Shown here in pieces: positions 1-7,111 of a DNA stretch of 15,332 nt (its first letter is position 1; each line of letters opens with the position of its first letter). A program made the translations under genes and the position numbers. Below the pieces are notes generated by a model. It searched no databases and had not been told where the DNA came from. It was given only the letters and a program-made list of their open reading frames with translations. Source of the DNA: an uncultured Alistipes sp. (GTDB taxonomy: Bacteria; Bacteroidota; Bacteroidia; Bacteroidales; Rikenellaceae); assembly GCA_937895825.1 (NCBI GenBank), contig CALBKP010000068.1, positions 1 to 15,332 on the forward strand. Direction: 5' to 3'.

Positions 1-1039
1 CCAACTGCGCCACAAACTGACGCTTCGCCATTGAGAGCTGGCGTGTGGTTAATGCGTTATCCTGCAAGCGTTTAACCTCCCTGCCGATAATCTCACGGCA
101 ACGCTCCGAGTTTTCGTGGTCAGACGAGAAATAGATACCTACTATACCCGTATCAGAGTATGGTGTGTACGTTGCCTCAACATTATACGACAATCCATAT
201 TTCTCTCTAAGCAGTATGTTTAGTAGCGAGTTTGCCGATGGACCTCCAAGTATATTAACCATTAGTGCCAGTGGCAGGCGACGCTCGTCCGAGATGCTAT
301 AACCACGTGTGCCGATTATACCGTGCGCCTGATGCGTGTGACGCGAAACGCACTCATTGAAAGGCATATACGGGGCAGGTATCTCACGCTTGAAGTCACG
401 CACCGTAGACTCGAAACCACCGAGATACTGCTCCGCCACGCTACGTGCCGTAGTGGCCGAGAAGTTACCAATCGAGGAGAAGACCATCTGGTCGGTAGTA
501 TACGTCCTACTAACGAAACCCTTGATGGAATCTGTCGAGAAGCGAGCAATCGAAGCCTTCGAGCCAAGGATATTATGACCAAGCTCCGAGCCACGGAATA
601 TCATATCCTCATAGTCGTCGTAGATACGTTCTGCGGGTGAGTCCTTATACGAGTTAATCTCATCGGCGATAACCTCGCGCTCCTTGCGTAGTTCCTTCTC
701 AGGAAACGTAGAGCAAAACATCACATCAGCAATAAGCTCCACGGCACGTCTGAAATCGTGGCGCAATACCGTAGCATGAAGCGTAGTATCCTCCTTCGTA
801 GTGTAGGCATTAAGCTCGCCACCGAGATTTTCCAAGCGGCAGTTTACCTGATAGGCCCGACGACGCTCCGTACCCTTAAATAGGGCATGTTCCGTGAAGT
901 GGGCAATGCCGTACTCGTTCTTATGTTCGTCGCGCGAGCCAGCATTTACAACAAGGGCGCAGTGGGCTACACCACTTCGCACCTGCCTATGAATACCACG
1001 TATGCCGTTCGCAAGCGTATATGTCTCAAACTCCTTCAT
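1..1039 (-). CDS. M16 family zinc metallopeptidase, 3' end beyond the window
   Basis: Reading from ATG at 1039-1037, 346 codons are visible before the left edge. The product is an M16B-type (insulinase/processing-peptidase-like) zinc peptidase. The inverted zinc motif HFTEH is at residues 47-51 within GIAHFTEHALFKGT, and the likely third ligand is E127 in REVIADEI, about 75 residues further on, the normal spacing. The C-terminal half contains the R/Y-type motif LLREKYGLSYNV (residues 277-287), so both homologous halves are represented on one chain. Family members are usually about 410-430 residues, so some 60-80 residues are probably missing. No signal peptide is seen, suggesting a cytoplasmic peptidase. 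The start overlaps the end of uvrA by 14 nt, implying translational coupling and operon membership. The physiological substrate cannot be told from sequence. Confidence 0.93.
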   Translation of the reverse strand, partial: MKEFETYTLANGIRGIHRQVRSGVAHCALVVNAGSRDEHKNEYGIAHFTEHALFKGTERRRAYQVNCRLENLGGELNAYTTKEDTTLHATVLRHDFRRAVELIADVMFCSTFPEKELRKEREVIADEINSYKDSPAERIYDDYEDMIFRGSELGHNILGSKASIARFSTDSIKGFVSRTYTTDQMVFSSIGNFSATTARSVAEQYLGGFESTVRDFKREIPAPYMPFNECVSRHTHQAHGIIGTRGYSISDERRLPLALMVNILGGPSANSLLNILLREKYGLSYNVEATYTPYSDTGIVGIYFSSDHENSERCREIIGREVKRLQDNALTTRQLSMAKRQFVAQL

Positions 1040-3851
1040 GTCTTCGTAAATACTCTCCCGTATAACTATCCTCTGCACGCATCACATCCTCTGGCGTACC
1101 AGCGACAACTACCCTACCACCTCTATCACCTGCCTCGGGGCCGAGGTCAATAACCCAGTCGGCGCACTTGATGACATCCATATTATGCTCCACGACAACC
1201 ACTGTGTGTCCACGCTCAATAAGGGCATCAAAAGCCCCGAGTAGACGACCGATATCGTGGAAGTGAAGACCCGTAGTTGGCTCGTCGAAGATAAACATTA
1301 TCTTCTCCGTCGAACGCTCCTTCGTGAGGAACGATGCGAGTTTTACGCGCTGCGACTCACCACCCGAGAGTGTCGATGACGACTGTCCGAGCTTAACGTA
1401 TCCAAGGCCCACCTGCTGGAGGGGTCTTAGACGCTCGACAATACGCTTACATATAGCGCACGACGTATCCTCGGAAAAGAATGCCAAAGCCTCATCTACC
1501 GACATATTTAGCACGTCGTATATCGACTTGTCGCGATACTTAACCTCCAAGATCTCTTGCTTAAAACGCATGCCGCCACACGCCTCACACTGAAGCTCAA
1601 CGTCGGCCATAAACTGCATGCTTATCTTGATAACACCCTCGCCCTCACACTCCTCACAACGACCACCAGGCATATTGAACGAGAAGGCCGTAGCAGCGAT
1701 GCCCGTATGCTTGGCGTAGGGCTGGTCAGCAAAGAGGCGACGTATCTCATCGTATGCCTTGATGTAGGTGACTGGGTTTGAGCGCGTAGACTTGCCAATA
1801 GGTGACTGCGATACCATCTCCACGCCCTGCAACAGATGTCTATCTACATCCAAGCCATCGTGGTCGCCAGGCATAAGCGTAGTCTCCGATAGGCGGCGTT
1901 TGAGAGCCGGGTAGAGTACATCGTCGGCCAATGACGACTTTCCCGAACCCGACACCCCAGTAATACACGTAAAAACGCCCAGCGGTATCTCAACGTCGAT
2001 GTTTTTTAAGTTGTTATGTCTTACGCCACGTAGCTTAACATAGCCAGCGGCAGCACGCCTGCGCTCTGGCACGACGATAACCTTTCGTCGCGTGAGGTAA
2101 TCGGCCGTGAGTGAATTCTCGGCCTTTTCTATATCCTTGGCCACACCCGAATAGACCACTTCACCGCCACAAATGCCTGCCTCGGGGCCCATATCTACAA
2201 TCCAGTCGGCGGCACGCATAACCTCCTCCTCGTGCTCGACGACGATAACCGTGTTATCTAAATCGCGCAACTGCTTTAGTACGCCGATAAGCCTGTTTGT
2301 ATCTCTCGGATGCAGTCCAATGCTCGGCTCATCGAGAATGTACATCGAGCCAACAAGGTTACTACCAAGCGACGTAGAGAGATTTATTCGCTGCGACTCG
2401 CCACCCGACAGCGACGACGACAGACGGTCGAGCGTGAGATAGTCGAGACCCACCTCATTCAGATAGCCTAAACGGTTACGTATCTCCGTGAGCACACGCT
2501 CCGCAGTCTTTGCGTCGTAATCATCGAGTCTAAGATCATCGAAGAACGTAACAAGCTCGCCCACGGTCATCTGCACAAGCTCCGCAATGTTTCTTCCTCC
2601 GACCTTCACATATAGCGCCTCCTTACGTAGTCGCTTGCCATGACACTCAGGGCACAGCGTCTTACCCATATATCGCGACTTAAGCACGCGGTACTGTACC
2701 TTGTGTCGCTGTGTATCGACATAGGCAAAGAAGTCATCAATGCCGTAGAAGTGCTCATTACCCCGCCACAGCATCGCCTTATCCTCCTCGCTGAGAGCGT
2801 AGTATGGCGTATGTATCGGGAAGCCGCACTTCGCAGAGTTGAGCACCAACTCCTCCCTCCAACGCCCCATCGTTGCCCCATTCCAGCAGGCAATAGCACC
2901 CTCGTAGACACTCTTCGACTTATCGGGCACAACGAGGTTTTCGTCGATACCAACAATCTTACCATAGCCCTCACACGTAGGACATGCACCCAACGGGTTA
3001 TTAAATGAGAAGAGGTGTTCGGTAGGTCGCTCGTAGCTGATGCCATCCTCGTCATAGTGCGACGAGAAGGTCTCTACCCTATCTGTTATAACATGCATAA
3101 CACCCGAGCCATAGCCCATAGCACGGGCTACCGAATCAGAAAGACGTGAGACAGTATCCTGCTCATGGTCAAGCACAACGCGGTCGACGATGATCATAAC
3201 ATCTTCGAGCGACATATCTGCGGTAACCTTAGGCATAAATTCCTCGACGAGCATCACATCGCCCAAATAACGCACACGGTTAACACCATCCTCCATAAGC
3301 GTAAGCATGCGCTCAACGATACCCTCAGATTGCTTGAGTAAAAGAGGTGCTGCAACAACAATACGCACACCATCCTCCATCGCTAAGATATGGTCTACGA
3401 CATCGTCCACCTCATAACAGCGTATCTCACGACCCGTTACAGGCGAGTAAGTACGGCCGATACGCGAGAACAGCAACTTTAGATAGTCGTATATCTCCGT
3501 AGTCGTTCCCACGGTCGAACGTGGGTTACGCGATATTACCTTCTGCTCGATGGCAATGGCCGGAGCGATGCCCTCTATAAGGTCGGCATCTGGCTTCTCC
3601 ACGCGTCCCAAGAATTGACGCGCGTATGCCGAGAGGCTCTCCACATAGCGACGTTGACCCTCGGCAAAGATGGTGTCGAAAGCCAATGTAGATTTGCCCG
3701 ATCCCGAAAGACCAGTGACAACGACGAGGTTGTTATGCGGAATTTCAAGGTCGACATTTTTGAGGTTATGCACCCTCGCACCCTTTATCTTTATCTTATT
3801 CTCCAACTTTCTATTCAAACAGACTATTTCTTCGATTTCACTCTCAGACAT
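1026..3851 (-). CDS. uvrA: Excinuclease ABC subunit A (UvrA)
   Basis: This is the 941-residue DNA damage-recognition ATPase of nucleotide excision repair, which loads UvrB at lesions. All landmarks are present: Walker A GLSGSGKS at 47-54; a UvrB-binding/insertion region after NPRSTVGT (109-116); a first zinc module with C290/C293 and C400/C403; ABC signature LSGGESQR at 481-488 with Walker B YILDEP (504-509); a second Walker A GVSGSGKS at 632-639; a second zinc module C732/C735/C755/C758; signature 828-835; and FIFDEP at 853-858. Length matches E. coli UvrA (940). An 18-residue charged N-terminal extension precedes the conserved start. ATG at 3851 shares its A with the TAA stop of the upstream YigZ-family gene (TAATG), supporting this start and coupling. 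Bacteroidales often carry two UvrA paralogues. This one has intact UvrB-binding and zinc regions, so it looks like a functional repair UvrA. Confidence 0.98.
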   Translation of the reverse strand: MSESEIEEIVCLNRKLENKIKIKGARVHNLKNVDLEIPHNNLVVVTGLSGSGKSTLAFDTIFAEGQRRYVESLSAYARQFLGRVEKPDADLIEGIAPAIAIEQKVISRNPRSTVGTTTEIYDYLKLLFSRIGRTYSPVTGREIRCYEVDDVVDHILAMEDGVRIVVAAPLLLKQSEGIVERMLTLMEDGVNRVRYLGDVMLVEEFMPKVTADMSLEDVMIIVDRVVLDHEQDTVSRLSDSVARAMGYGSGVMHVITDRVETFSSHYDEDGISYERPTEHLFSFNNPLGACPTCEGYGKIVGIDENLVVPDKSKSVYEGAIACWNGATMGRWREELVLNSAKCGFPIHTPYYALSEEDKAMLWRGNEHFYGIDDFFAYVDTQRHKVQYRVLKSRYMGKTLCPECHGKRLRKEALYVKVGGRNIAELVQMTVGELVTFFDDLRLDDYDAKTAERVLTEIRNRLGYLNEVGLDYLTLDRLSSSLSGGESQRINLSTSLGSNLVGSMYILDEPSIGLHPRDTNRLIGVLKQLRDLDNTVIVVEHEEEVMRAADWIVDMGPEAGICGGEVVYSGVAKDIEKAENSLTADYLTRRKVIVVPERRRAAAGYVKLRGVRHNNLKNIDVEIPLGVFTCITGVSGSGKSSLADDVLYPALKRRLSETTLMPGDHDGLDVDRHLLQGVEMVSQSPIGKSTRSNPVTYIKAYDEIRRLFADQPYAKHTGIAATAFSFNMPGGRCEECEGEGVIKISMQFMADVELQCEACGGMRFKQEILEVKYRDKSIYDVLNMSVDEALAFFSEDTSCAICKRIVERLRPLQQVGLGYVKLGQSSSTLSGGESQRVKLASFLTKERSTEKIMFIFDEPTTGLHFHDIGRLLGAFDALIERGHTVVVVEHNMDVIKCADWVIDLGPEAGDRGGRVVVAGTPEDVMRAEDSYTGEYLRRHEGV

Positions 3852-4456
3852 TACTCCACGACATCCACCGTAGCACCCTCGACCTTCTCCAAGCGGCCGA
3901 TAAGCTGTCCCGACTCACTCTCTCGTATCGATAGGGTCATGGTACAGAGGTTATCAAACTGCTGGTCAACAACACGCGGCTGCATATCCTTCACGATGCG
4001 CATAACATCGTTCATGGCGATATACGAGAACGTAACCATCAGCACCACATCCACCGTGCGCTCCACAATCTCGCACTCGGCAAGGACGAGTGCCGTAGAC
4101 TCCTTATACGCCGCAATCAATCCTGGAACGCCGAGCTTTGTGCCGCCAAAGTATCGTACTACAACGACAAGACAGTTTGTCACATCCTGAGACAAGAGCT
4201 GTCCAAGTATAGGCTTACCTGCCGTTGACGAGGGCTCACCATCATCGTTAGCGCGGAAATGTTCTCCGTGAGGGCCCAAGCGCCATGCATAGCAGTGGTG
4301 CGTGGCATCGAACCATCGCTTCCTAAGTGCATCCAAGTGCTCCTTGATCTCCGCCTCGGTCTCCACCGGATAGGCATACGTCAAGAACTTACTACTCAGC
4401 TGTCGGTAGGTAACCTCCGCAGGAGCGGCTATTGTCTTATAACTATCTTGTGCCAC
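3851..4456 (-). CDS. YigZ/IMPACT (UPF0029) family protein
   Basis: This 201-residue protein has the two-domain layout of the YigZ/YvyE family. The N-terminal UPF0029/IMPACT domain shows DDGEPSSTAGKPIL at 71-84 and RYFGGTKLGVPGL at 101-113, the two diagnostic blocks. The C-terminal part (about 135-201) fits the DUF1949/EF-G domain V-like fold. Length is typical (about 200-215). Eukaryotic IMPACT modulates Gcn2, and the bacterial role is not firmly established, so no biochemical function is assigned. The start codon at 4456-4454 reads GTG. No in-frame ATG lies upstream before the TAG about 9 nt earlier, and the next internal Met would destroy the domain. It sits 15 nt after lepB and overlaps uvrA by 1 nt, so it is almost certainly cotranscribed with both. 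Confidence 0.95.
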   Translation of the reverse strand: MAQDSYKTIAAPAEVTYRQLSSKFLTYAYPVETEAEIKEHLDALRKRWFDATHHCYAWRLGPHGEHFRANDDGEPSSTAGKPILGQLLSQDVTNCLVVVVRYFGGTKLGVPGLIAAYKESTALVLAECEIVERTVDVVLMVTFSYIAMNDVMRIVKDMQPRVVDQQFDNLCTMTLSIRESESGQLIGRLEKVEGATVDVVE

Positions 4457-4471
4457 GACGTTGAGCTACAA

Positions 4472-5974
4472 TTACTTAATTGACGTAAACATACGATCCC
4501 AACGAATGCCACCCTCCACAGGGTCAACCGAGAGCCATACATAGGCCGCCTTACCCACGATGTGATCCTCAGGCACAAAGCCCCAGAAGCGCGAGTCGAG
4601 CGAGCCATGGCGGTTGTCTCCCATCATGAAGTAATAGTCCATAAGGAAGGTATATGTGGTGGCTGGCTCGCCGTCGATATATATCTGACCATCCTTGCGC
4701 TCGACGGTGCGCTTCTCATAGACAGCAATGCAACGCTCATACATAGCCATATTCTCCTCCGTGAGTTCAATCGTTTCACCCGCCTTAGGCACCCATATTG
4801 GCCCGAGGTCGTCGATAGTCCACGTGGCAGGCTCACCATCCGTGACATGAGGGATAAGGCTTCCCCCCGAGATAGCACCACCAATCTTCTTTAGCTTGTA
4901 CTTCTGGTCATCGGCATAGGCAGCAAGCTCATCATCCGTGATGGGAAGCTCCATATATGCGCCCGTCGATGGATCAATGCCAATCTTCAGCGGCTTACCC
5001 GTAAATTCGTTAAAGTAGATATACTGACGCTTGGGCACAAAGGCCTCCTCCTCGCCATTAGCATATACTCGACCATCAACGATACGCAGTGTATCACCAG
5101 CAACGCCTACACAACGTTTGATGTAGTTTTCCTTCTTATCCAACGGACGCACCGCCACGGTGAAGTGGTCAGCGATATTCCGTCTACGCTCATCGACCGT
5201 GCGGCCAAACTGCTTATCGCGCAGTAGCTCGTAGTAGCTCATGGCCTGCATCTCCATAACGACAGTATCGCCCTCAGGGAAGTTGAACACCACTACATCG
5301 CCACGCTCAACATCACCACAGCTTGCCAGACGGCGATAGTCGCGCTGCCACGCCGTTGAGAACGATGCCTTCTCAGGGTTCAGCGGCATGGTATTGTGTA
5401 CGAAGGGGAACGATAGCGGTGTCATCGGCACGCGTGGGCCATAGGCCACCTTGTTGACAAGGATATAGTCGCCCGCCATAAGCGTACTCTCCATCGAGCC
5501 CGTGGGAATCACGAACATCTGAAACCAGTAGAGTTGGATGAGTGTAGCAACCACCGCAGCAAAGATTATGGCATGTACCCAGCCATAGATCCACTCATAG
5601 ACCTTAGTCTGACCCTTAAGCTCCTCCCAGACGGCATAGGCCAGCACCACGGAGAAGGTTATGATGAAAGGGTTATTCCACTTAAAGATAAGCATATGCA
5701 GAATCACGCCCACAACGAGGGCAAAGACCGCTGCACACCACAACGCCCACAGTACCTGCCACCAGCGATGCTTCTTGTACATTTTACGATGCCAGTCGCG
5801 AATGTGGTGGCCAATGTAGTAGTCATAGATGATGGGCAACGCTACAATGAGCGACCACGCAGCACCATACCAGATAGCAAAGCCTGCAACGATGATTGCC
5901 ACCACCACGGCCATAAACCACGGATTGGCGAAGAAACGCTTAATAGCGCCATATATATCCTTTATCTCACTCAT
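4472..5974 (-). CDS. lepB: Signal peptidase I, long Bacteroidetes type
   Basis: This is the membrane serine protease that removes signal peptides from exported proteins. From ATG at 5974 it is 500 residues. The N-terminal ~150 residues hold about four to five hydrophobic segments (roughly 19-37, 41-56, 72-97, 102-116, 132-151). The catalytic Ser is S160 in IPTGSMESTL, the likely general-base Lys is K286 in YIKRCVGVAGD, and box E GDNRHGSLDSRFWG spans 452-465. About 165 residues separate boxes D and E, far more than in E. coli LepB (324 aa in total); large insertions are usual in Bacteroidetes. An in-frame TTG two codons upstream (5980) is possible, but ATG is preferred. The gene follows dapB by 18 nt; dapB-lepB adjacency is, from memory, common in Bacteroidales. 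Confidence 0.96.
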   Translation of the reverse strand: MSEIKDIYGAIKRFFANPWFMAVVVAIIVAGFAIWYGAAWSLIVALPIIYDYYIGHHIRDWHRKMYKKHRWWQVLWALWCAAVFALVVGVILHMLIFKWNNPFIITFSVVLAYAVWEELKGQTKVYEWIYGWVHAIIFAAVVATLIQLYWFQMFVIPTGSMESTLMAGDYILVNKVAYGPRVPMTPLSFPFVHNTMPLNPEKASFSTAWQRDYRRLASCGDVERGDVVVFNFPEGDTVVMEMQAMSYYELLRDKQFGRTVDERRRNIADHFTVAVRPLDKKENYIKRCVGVAGDTLRIVDGRVYANGEEEAFVPKRQYIYFNEFTGKPLKIGIDPSTGAYMELPITDDELAAYADDQKYKLKKIGGAISGGSLIPHVTDGEPATWTIDDLGPIWVPKAGETIELTEENMAMYERCIAVYEKRTVERKDGQIYIDGEPATTYTFLMDYYFMMGDNRHGSLDSRFWGFVPEDHIVGKAAYVWLSVDPVEGGIRWDRMFTSIK

Positions 5975-5992
5975 ATACAAATTATTAAGCCA

Positions 5993-6703
5993 TTACAACA
6001 GATCATCCATCGAGTATACGCCACGTTTATCGGCAAGATACTCACCCGCCAATACCGCGCCCATAGCCAGCGCACGGCGGTTTAATATCGAGTGCTTCAA
6101 CTCGATATAGTCATCCTCCGAGGTGTATGTCACTGTGTGAATACCTGGCACCATACCCTCGCGGAACGACTCAATCTCAAGCTCGTTGCTCTCCGTAGGC
6201 TTGGCATTCACCCACTTATCCTTACGGTCGAGCTCTGCGATGATACCCTCGGCGAGGGTTATCGCCGTACCACTCGGCGCATCCTTCTTCCACATGTGGT
6301 GTGTCTCCTCAATGCGTACATCGTACTGCACATGAGGATTCATCAGCTCTGCAAGGCGGCGATTCAGACGAAACATCATATTCACACCTATTGAGAAGTT
6401 CGAGGCGTAGAATAGCGCACCACCGCGCTCCTCGGCCAATGCCTCCATCTCCTTGAGACGCGCAAGCCAACCCGTAGTGCCACACACCACGCGGCCACCC
6501 GCCATGAGTACCTTAGCCACATTCTCCGCCGCAGTATCGGGCGTTGTGAACTCGAAGGCAACGTCTATACCCGCGAGCCTCTCCTCGGTAAGTTCTTCTC
6601 GGTTTGCCTCATCAATCACTAACTCTACGCTGTGACCACGCTCCACGAGGATACGCTCAATCTCGCGACCCATCTTTCCGTGGCCTATAATTGCACATTT
6701 CAT
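5993..6703 (-). CDS. dapB: 4-hydroxy-tetrahydrodipicolinate reductase (DapB)
   Basis: This 236-residue enzyme reduces 4-hydroxy-tetrahydrodipicolinate with NAD(P)H in the lysine/meso-diaminopimelate pathway, supplying peptidoglycan precursor in the cytoplasm. The N-terminus starts directly with the Rossmann motif IIGHGKMGREI (5-15). GTTGW is at 75-79 and SNFSIGVN at 91-98. The catalytic/substrate block ETHHMWKKDAPSGTA (123-137) supplies H125, H126, K129 and the SGT triad. ATG at 6703 is chosen over an upstream in-frame TTG (6745) because the family begins right at this motif and because the TTG overlaps the -7 promoter element. At 236 aa it is slightly shorter than E. coli DapB (273), as is usual in Bacteroidetes. 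It is the first gene of the five-gene minus-strand run. Confidence 0.97.
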   Translation of the reverse strand: MKCAIIGHGKMGREIERILVERGHSVELVIDEANREELTEERLAGIDVAFEFTTPDTAAENVAKVLMAGGRVVCGTTGWLARLKEMEALAEERGGALFYASNFSIGVNMMFRLNRRLAELMNPHVQYDVRIEETHHMWKKDAPSGTAITLAEGIIAELDRKDKWVNAKPTESNELEIESFREGMVPGIHTVTYTSEDDYIELKHSILNRRALAMGAVLAGEYLADKRGVYSMDDLL

Positions 6704-6734
6704 ACTATACTTTATATTAAGACAAATAACGCGG

Positions 6735-6768
6735 TAAAGATACAAAAAAATAATGAGTAATTCATAAA
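6735..6768 (-). promoter_or_regulatory. Probable promoter of the dapB-lepB-yigZ-uvrA run
   Basis: On the minus strand TATCTTTA (6742-6735) matches the Bacteroidetes -7 consensus TAnnTTTG at all but the last base. TTTA (6768-6765) lies 22 bp upstream as a one-mismatch -33 box. The region between and around is A/T-rich. Predicted transcription would begin near 6728, giving a leader of about 25 nt to the dapB ATG. Position-specific and consistent, but no experimental start is known. Confidence 0.55.
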
Positions 6769-6793
6769 GAGTAGATAGTAATTAGTAATTTTA

Positions 6794-6898
6794 ATGGTTA
6801 TATATGCCCGCAACACCGTCACCTCTGTTATCTTTGTTGACGCTGTTATCGCTGCCGCCGTCAAAATCTTTGTAGCTCTTGCTGTCTTTGTGGAATAA
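6794..6898 (+). CDS. Doubtful 34-residue hydrophobic small ORF
   Basis: ATG at 6794 opens a 34-codon frame ending TAA at 6896-6898. The peptide would be Val/Ala/Ile/Phe-rich with a hydrophobic stretch of about 24 residues (11-33) interrupted only by D16 and K24, resembling a small membrane peptide. Against it, no promoter or ribosome binding signal is seen upstream. Most of its composition follows from an underlying 9-bp (three-codon) DNA repeat, which makes the open frame and hydrophobicity a possible by-product. Listed so the region is not overlooked; I think it is more likely noncoding. Confidence 0.12.
   Translation: MVIYARNTVTSVIFVDAVIAAAVKIFVALAVFVE
6818..6889 (+). repeat. Degenerate 9-bp tandem repeat, eight units
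   Basis: The 72 bp split into eight contiguous 9-mers with consensus close to GTTRTCTYT (minus strand ARAGAYAAC). Column 1 is G in 7 of 8 units, column 4 is a purine in all 8, column 6 is C in 7, column 8 is a pyrimidine in all 8, and column 9 is T in 7. Units start at 6818, 6827, 6836, 6845, 6854, 6863, 6872 and 6881. Units 5 and 6 are the most diverged. Function unknown. Confidence 0.6.
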
Positions 6899-6900
6899 AC

Positions 6901-6933
6901 GGGTTACATGGGTCAGATATGTTATGTGAACCC
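6901..6933. repeat. Small imperfect inverted repeat
   Basis: GGGTTACAT (6901-6909) pairs with ATGTGAACCC (6924-6933) with one bulged base, leaving a 14-nt loop. The AACCC arm and its flanks (GTGAACCCA, 6926-6934) recur at 7014-7022 in the next hairpin. No T-tract follows, so it is not an obvious terminator. Confidence 0.4.
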
Positions 6934-6988
6934 ATCGAACATAAGGCCTGATTTGATACTATGGCCCACAAAACTCATTGAACACATA

Positions 6989-7021
6989 GGGTTCAGAGGT
7001 CTCATAGGACTCAGTGAACCC
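6989..7021. repeat. Small inverted repeat with GGGTTCA/TGAACCC arms
   Basis: GGGTTCA (6989-6995) is a perfect 7-bp complement of TGAACCC (7015-7021). A further three pairs (6996-6998 with 7010-7012) are possible after a 2-nt bulge. It lies 40 bp upstream of the predicted amidase promoter and could be an operator-like site or a structural repeat; nothing shows which. Confidence 0.4.
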
Positions 7022-7060
7022 AAAAATTTCCGAAACTATCAGCACTCTTTGCCGAGATTA

Positions 7061-7093
7061 TTCGCTACGCTTCGACTTTTTTTCGTACCTTTG
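7061..7093 (+). promoter_or_regulatory. Probable promoter of the amidase-transporter pair
   Basis: TACCTTTG (7086-7093) is a perfect Bacteroidetes -7 element (TAnnTTTG). TTCG (7061-7064), one mismatch from the -33 TTTG, lies 21 bp upstream. Transcription would start near 7100, about 12 nt before the ATG at 7112. This is why the start at 7112 is preferred to the in-frame ATG at 6908. Confidence 0.65.
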
Positions 7094-7111
7094 GCCGATA
7101 TTTATTTTACG

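Larger units (their letters stand above)
6704..7111. other. Divergent intergenic region (408 bp)
   Basis: This gap separates the minus-strand dapB operon from the plus-strand amidase gene. Its first 90 bp are A/T-rich and hold the dapB promoter. The next part (6818-6889) is a degenerate 9-bp tandem repeat. Positions 6901-7021 contain two small hairpins with GGGTT/AACCC arms. The last 50 bp hold the plus-strand promoter. An ATG at 6908 is in frame with the amidase gene, but the 68 residues it would add look noncoding and lie upstream of the predicted promoter. I see no tRNA, known riboswitch or conserved protein here. Confidence 0.7.

Noticed and set aside
5975..5980. TTG start for lepB two codons upstream of ATG
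   Set aside because: TTG is a weaker start and the ATG at 5974 gives a normal N-terminus; the difference is only two residues.
6704..6745. TTG start for dapB adding 14 residues
   Set aside because: The Rossmann motif of DapB begins right after ATG 6703, and the TTG overlaps the predicted -7 element, so it would probably not be transcribed.
6908..7111. In-frame ATG at 6908 extending the amidase-like protein by 68 residues
   Set aside because: The extension has no signal peptide or domain character, spans an inverted repeat and lies upstream of a good promoter (7061-7093). A normal signal peptide begins at ATG 7112.
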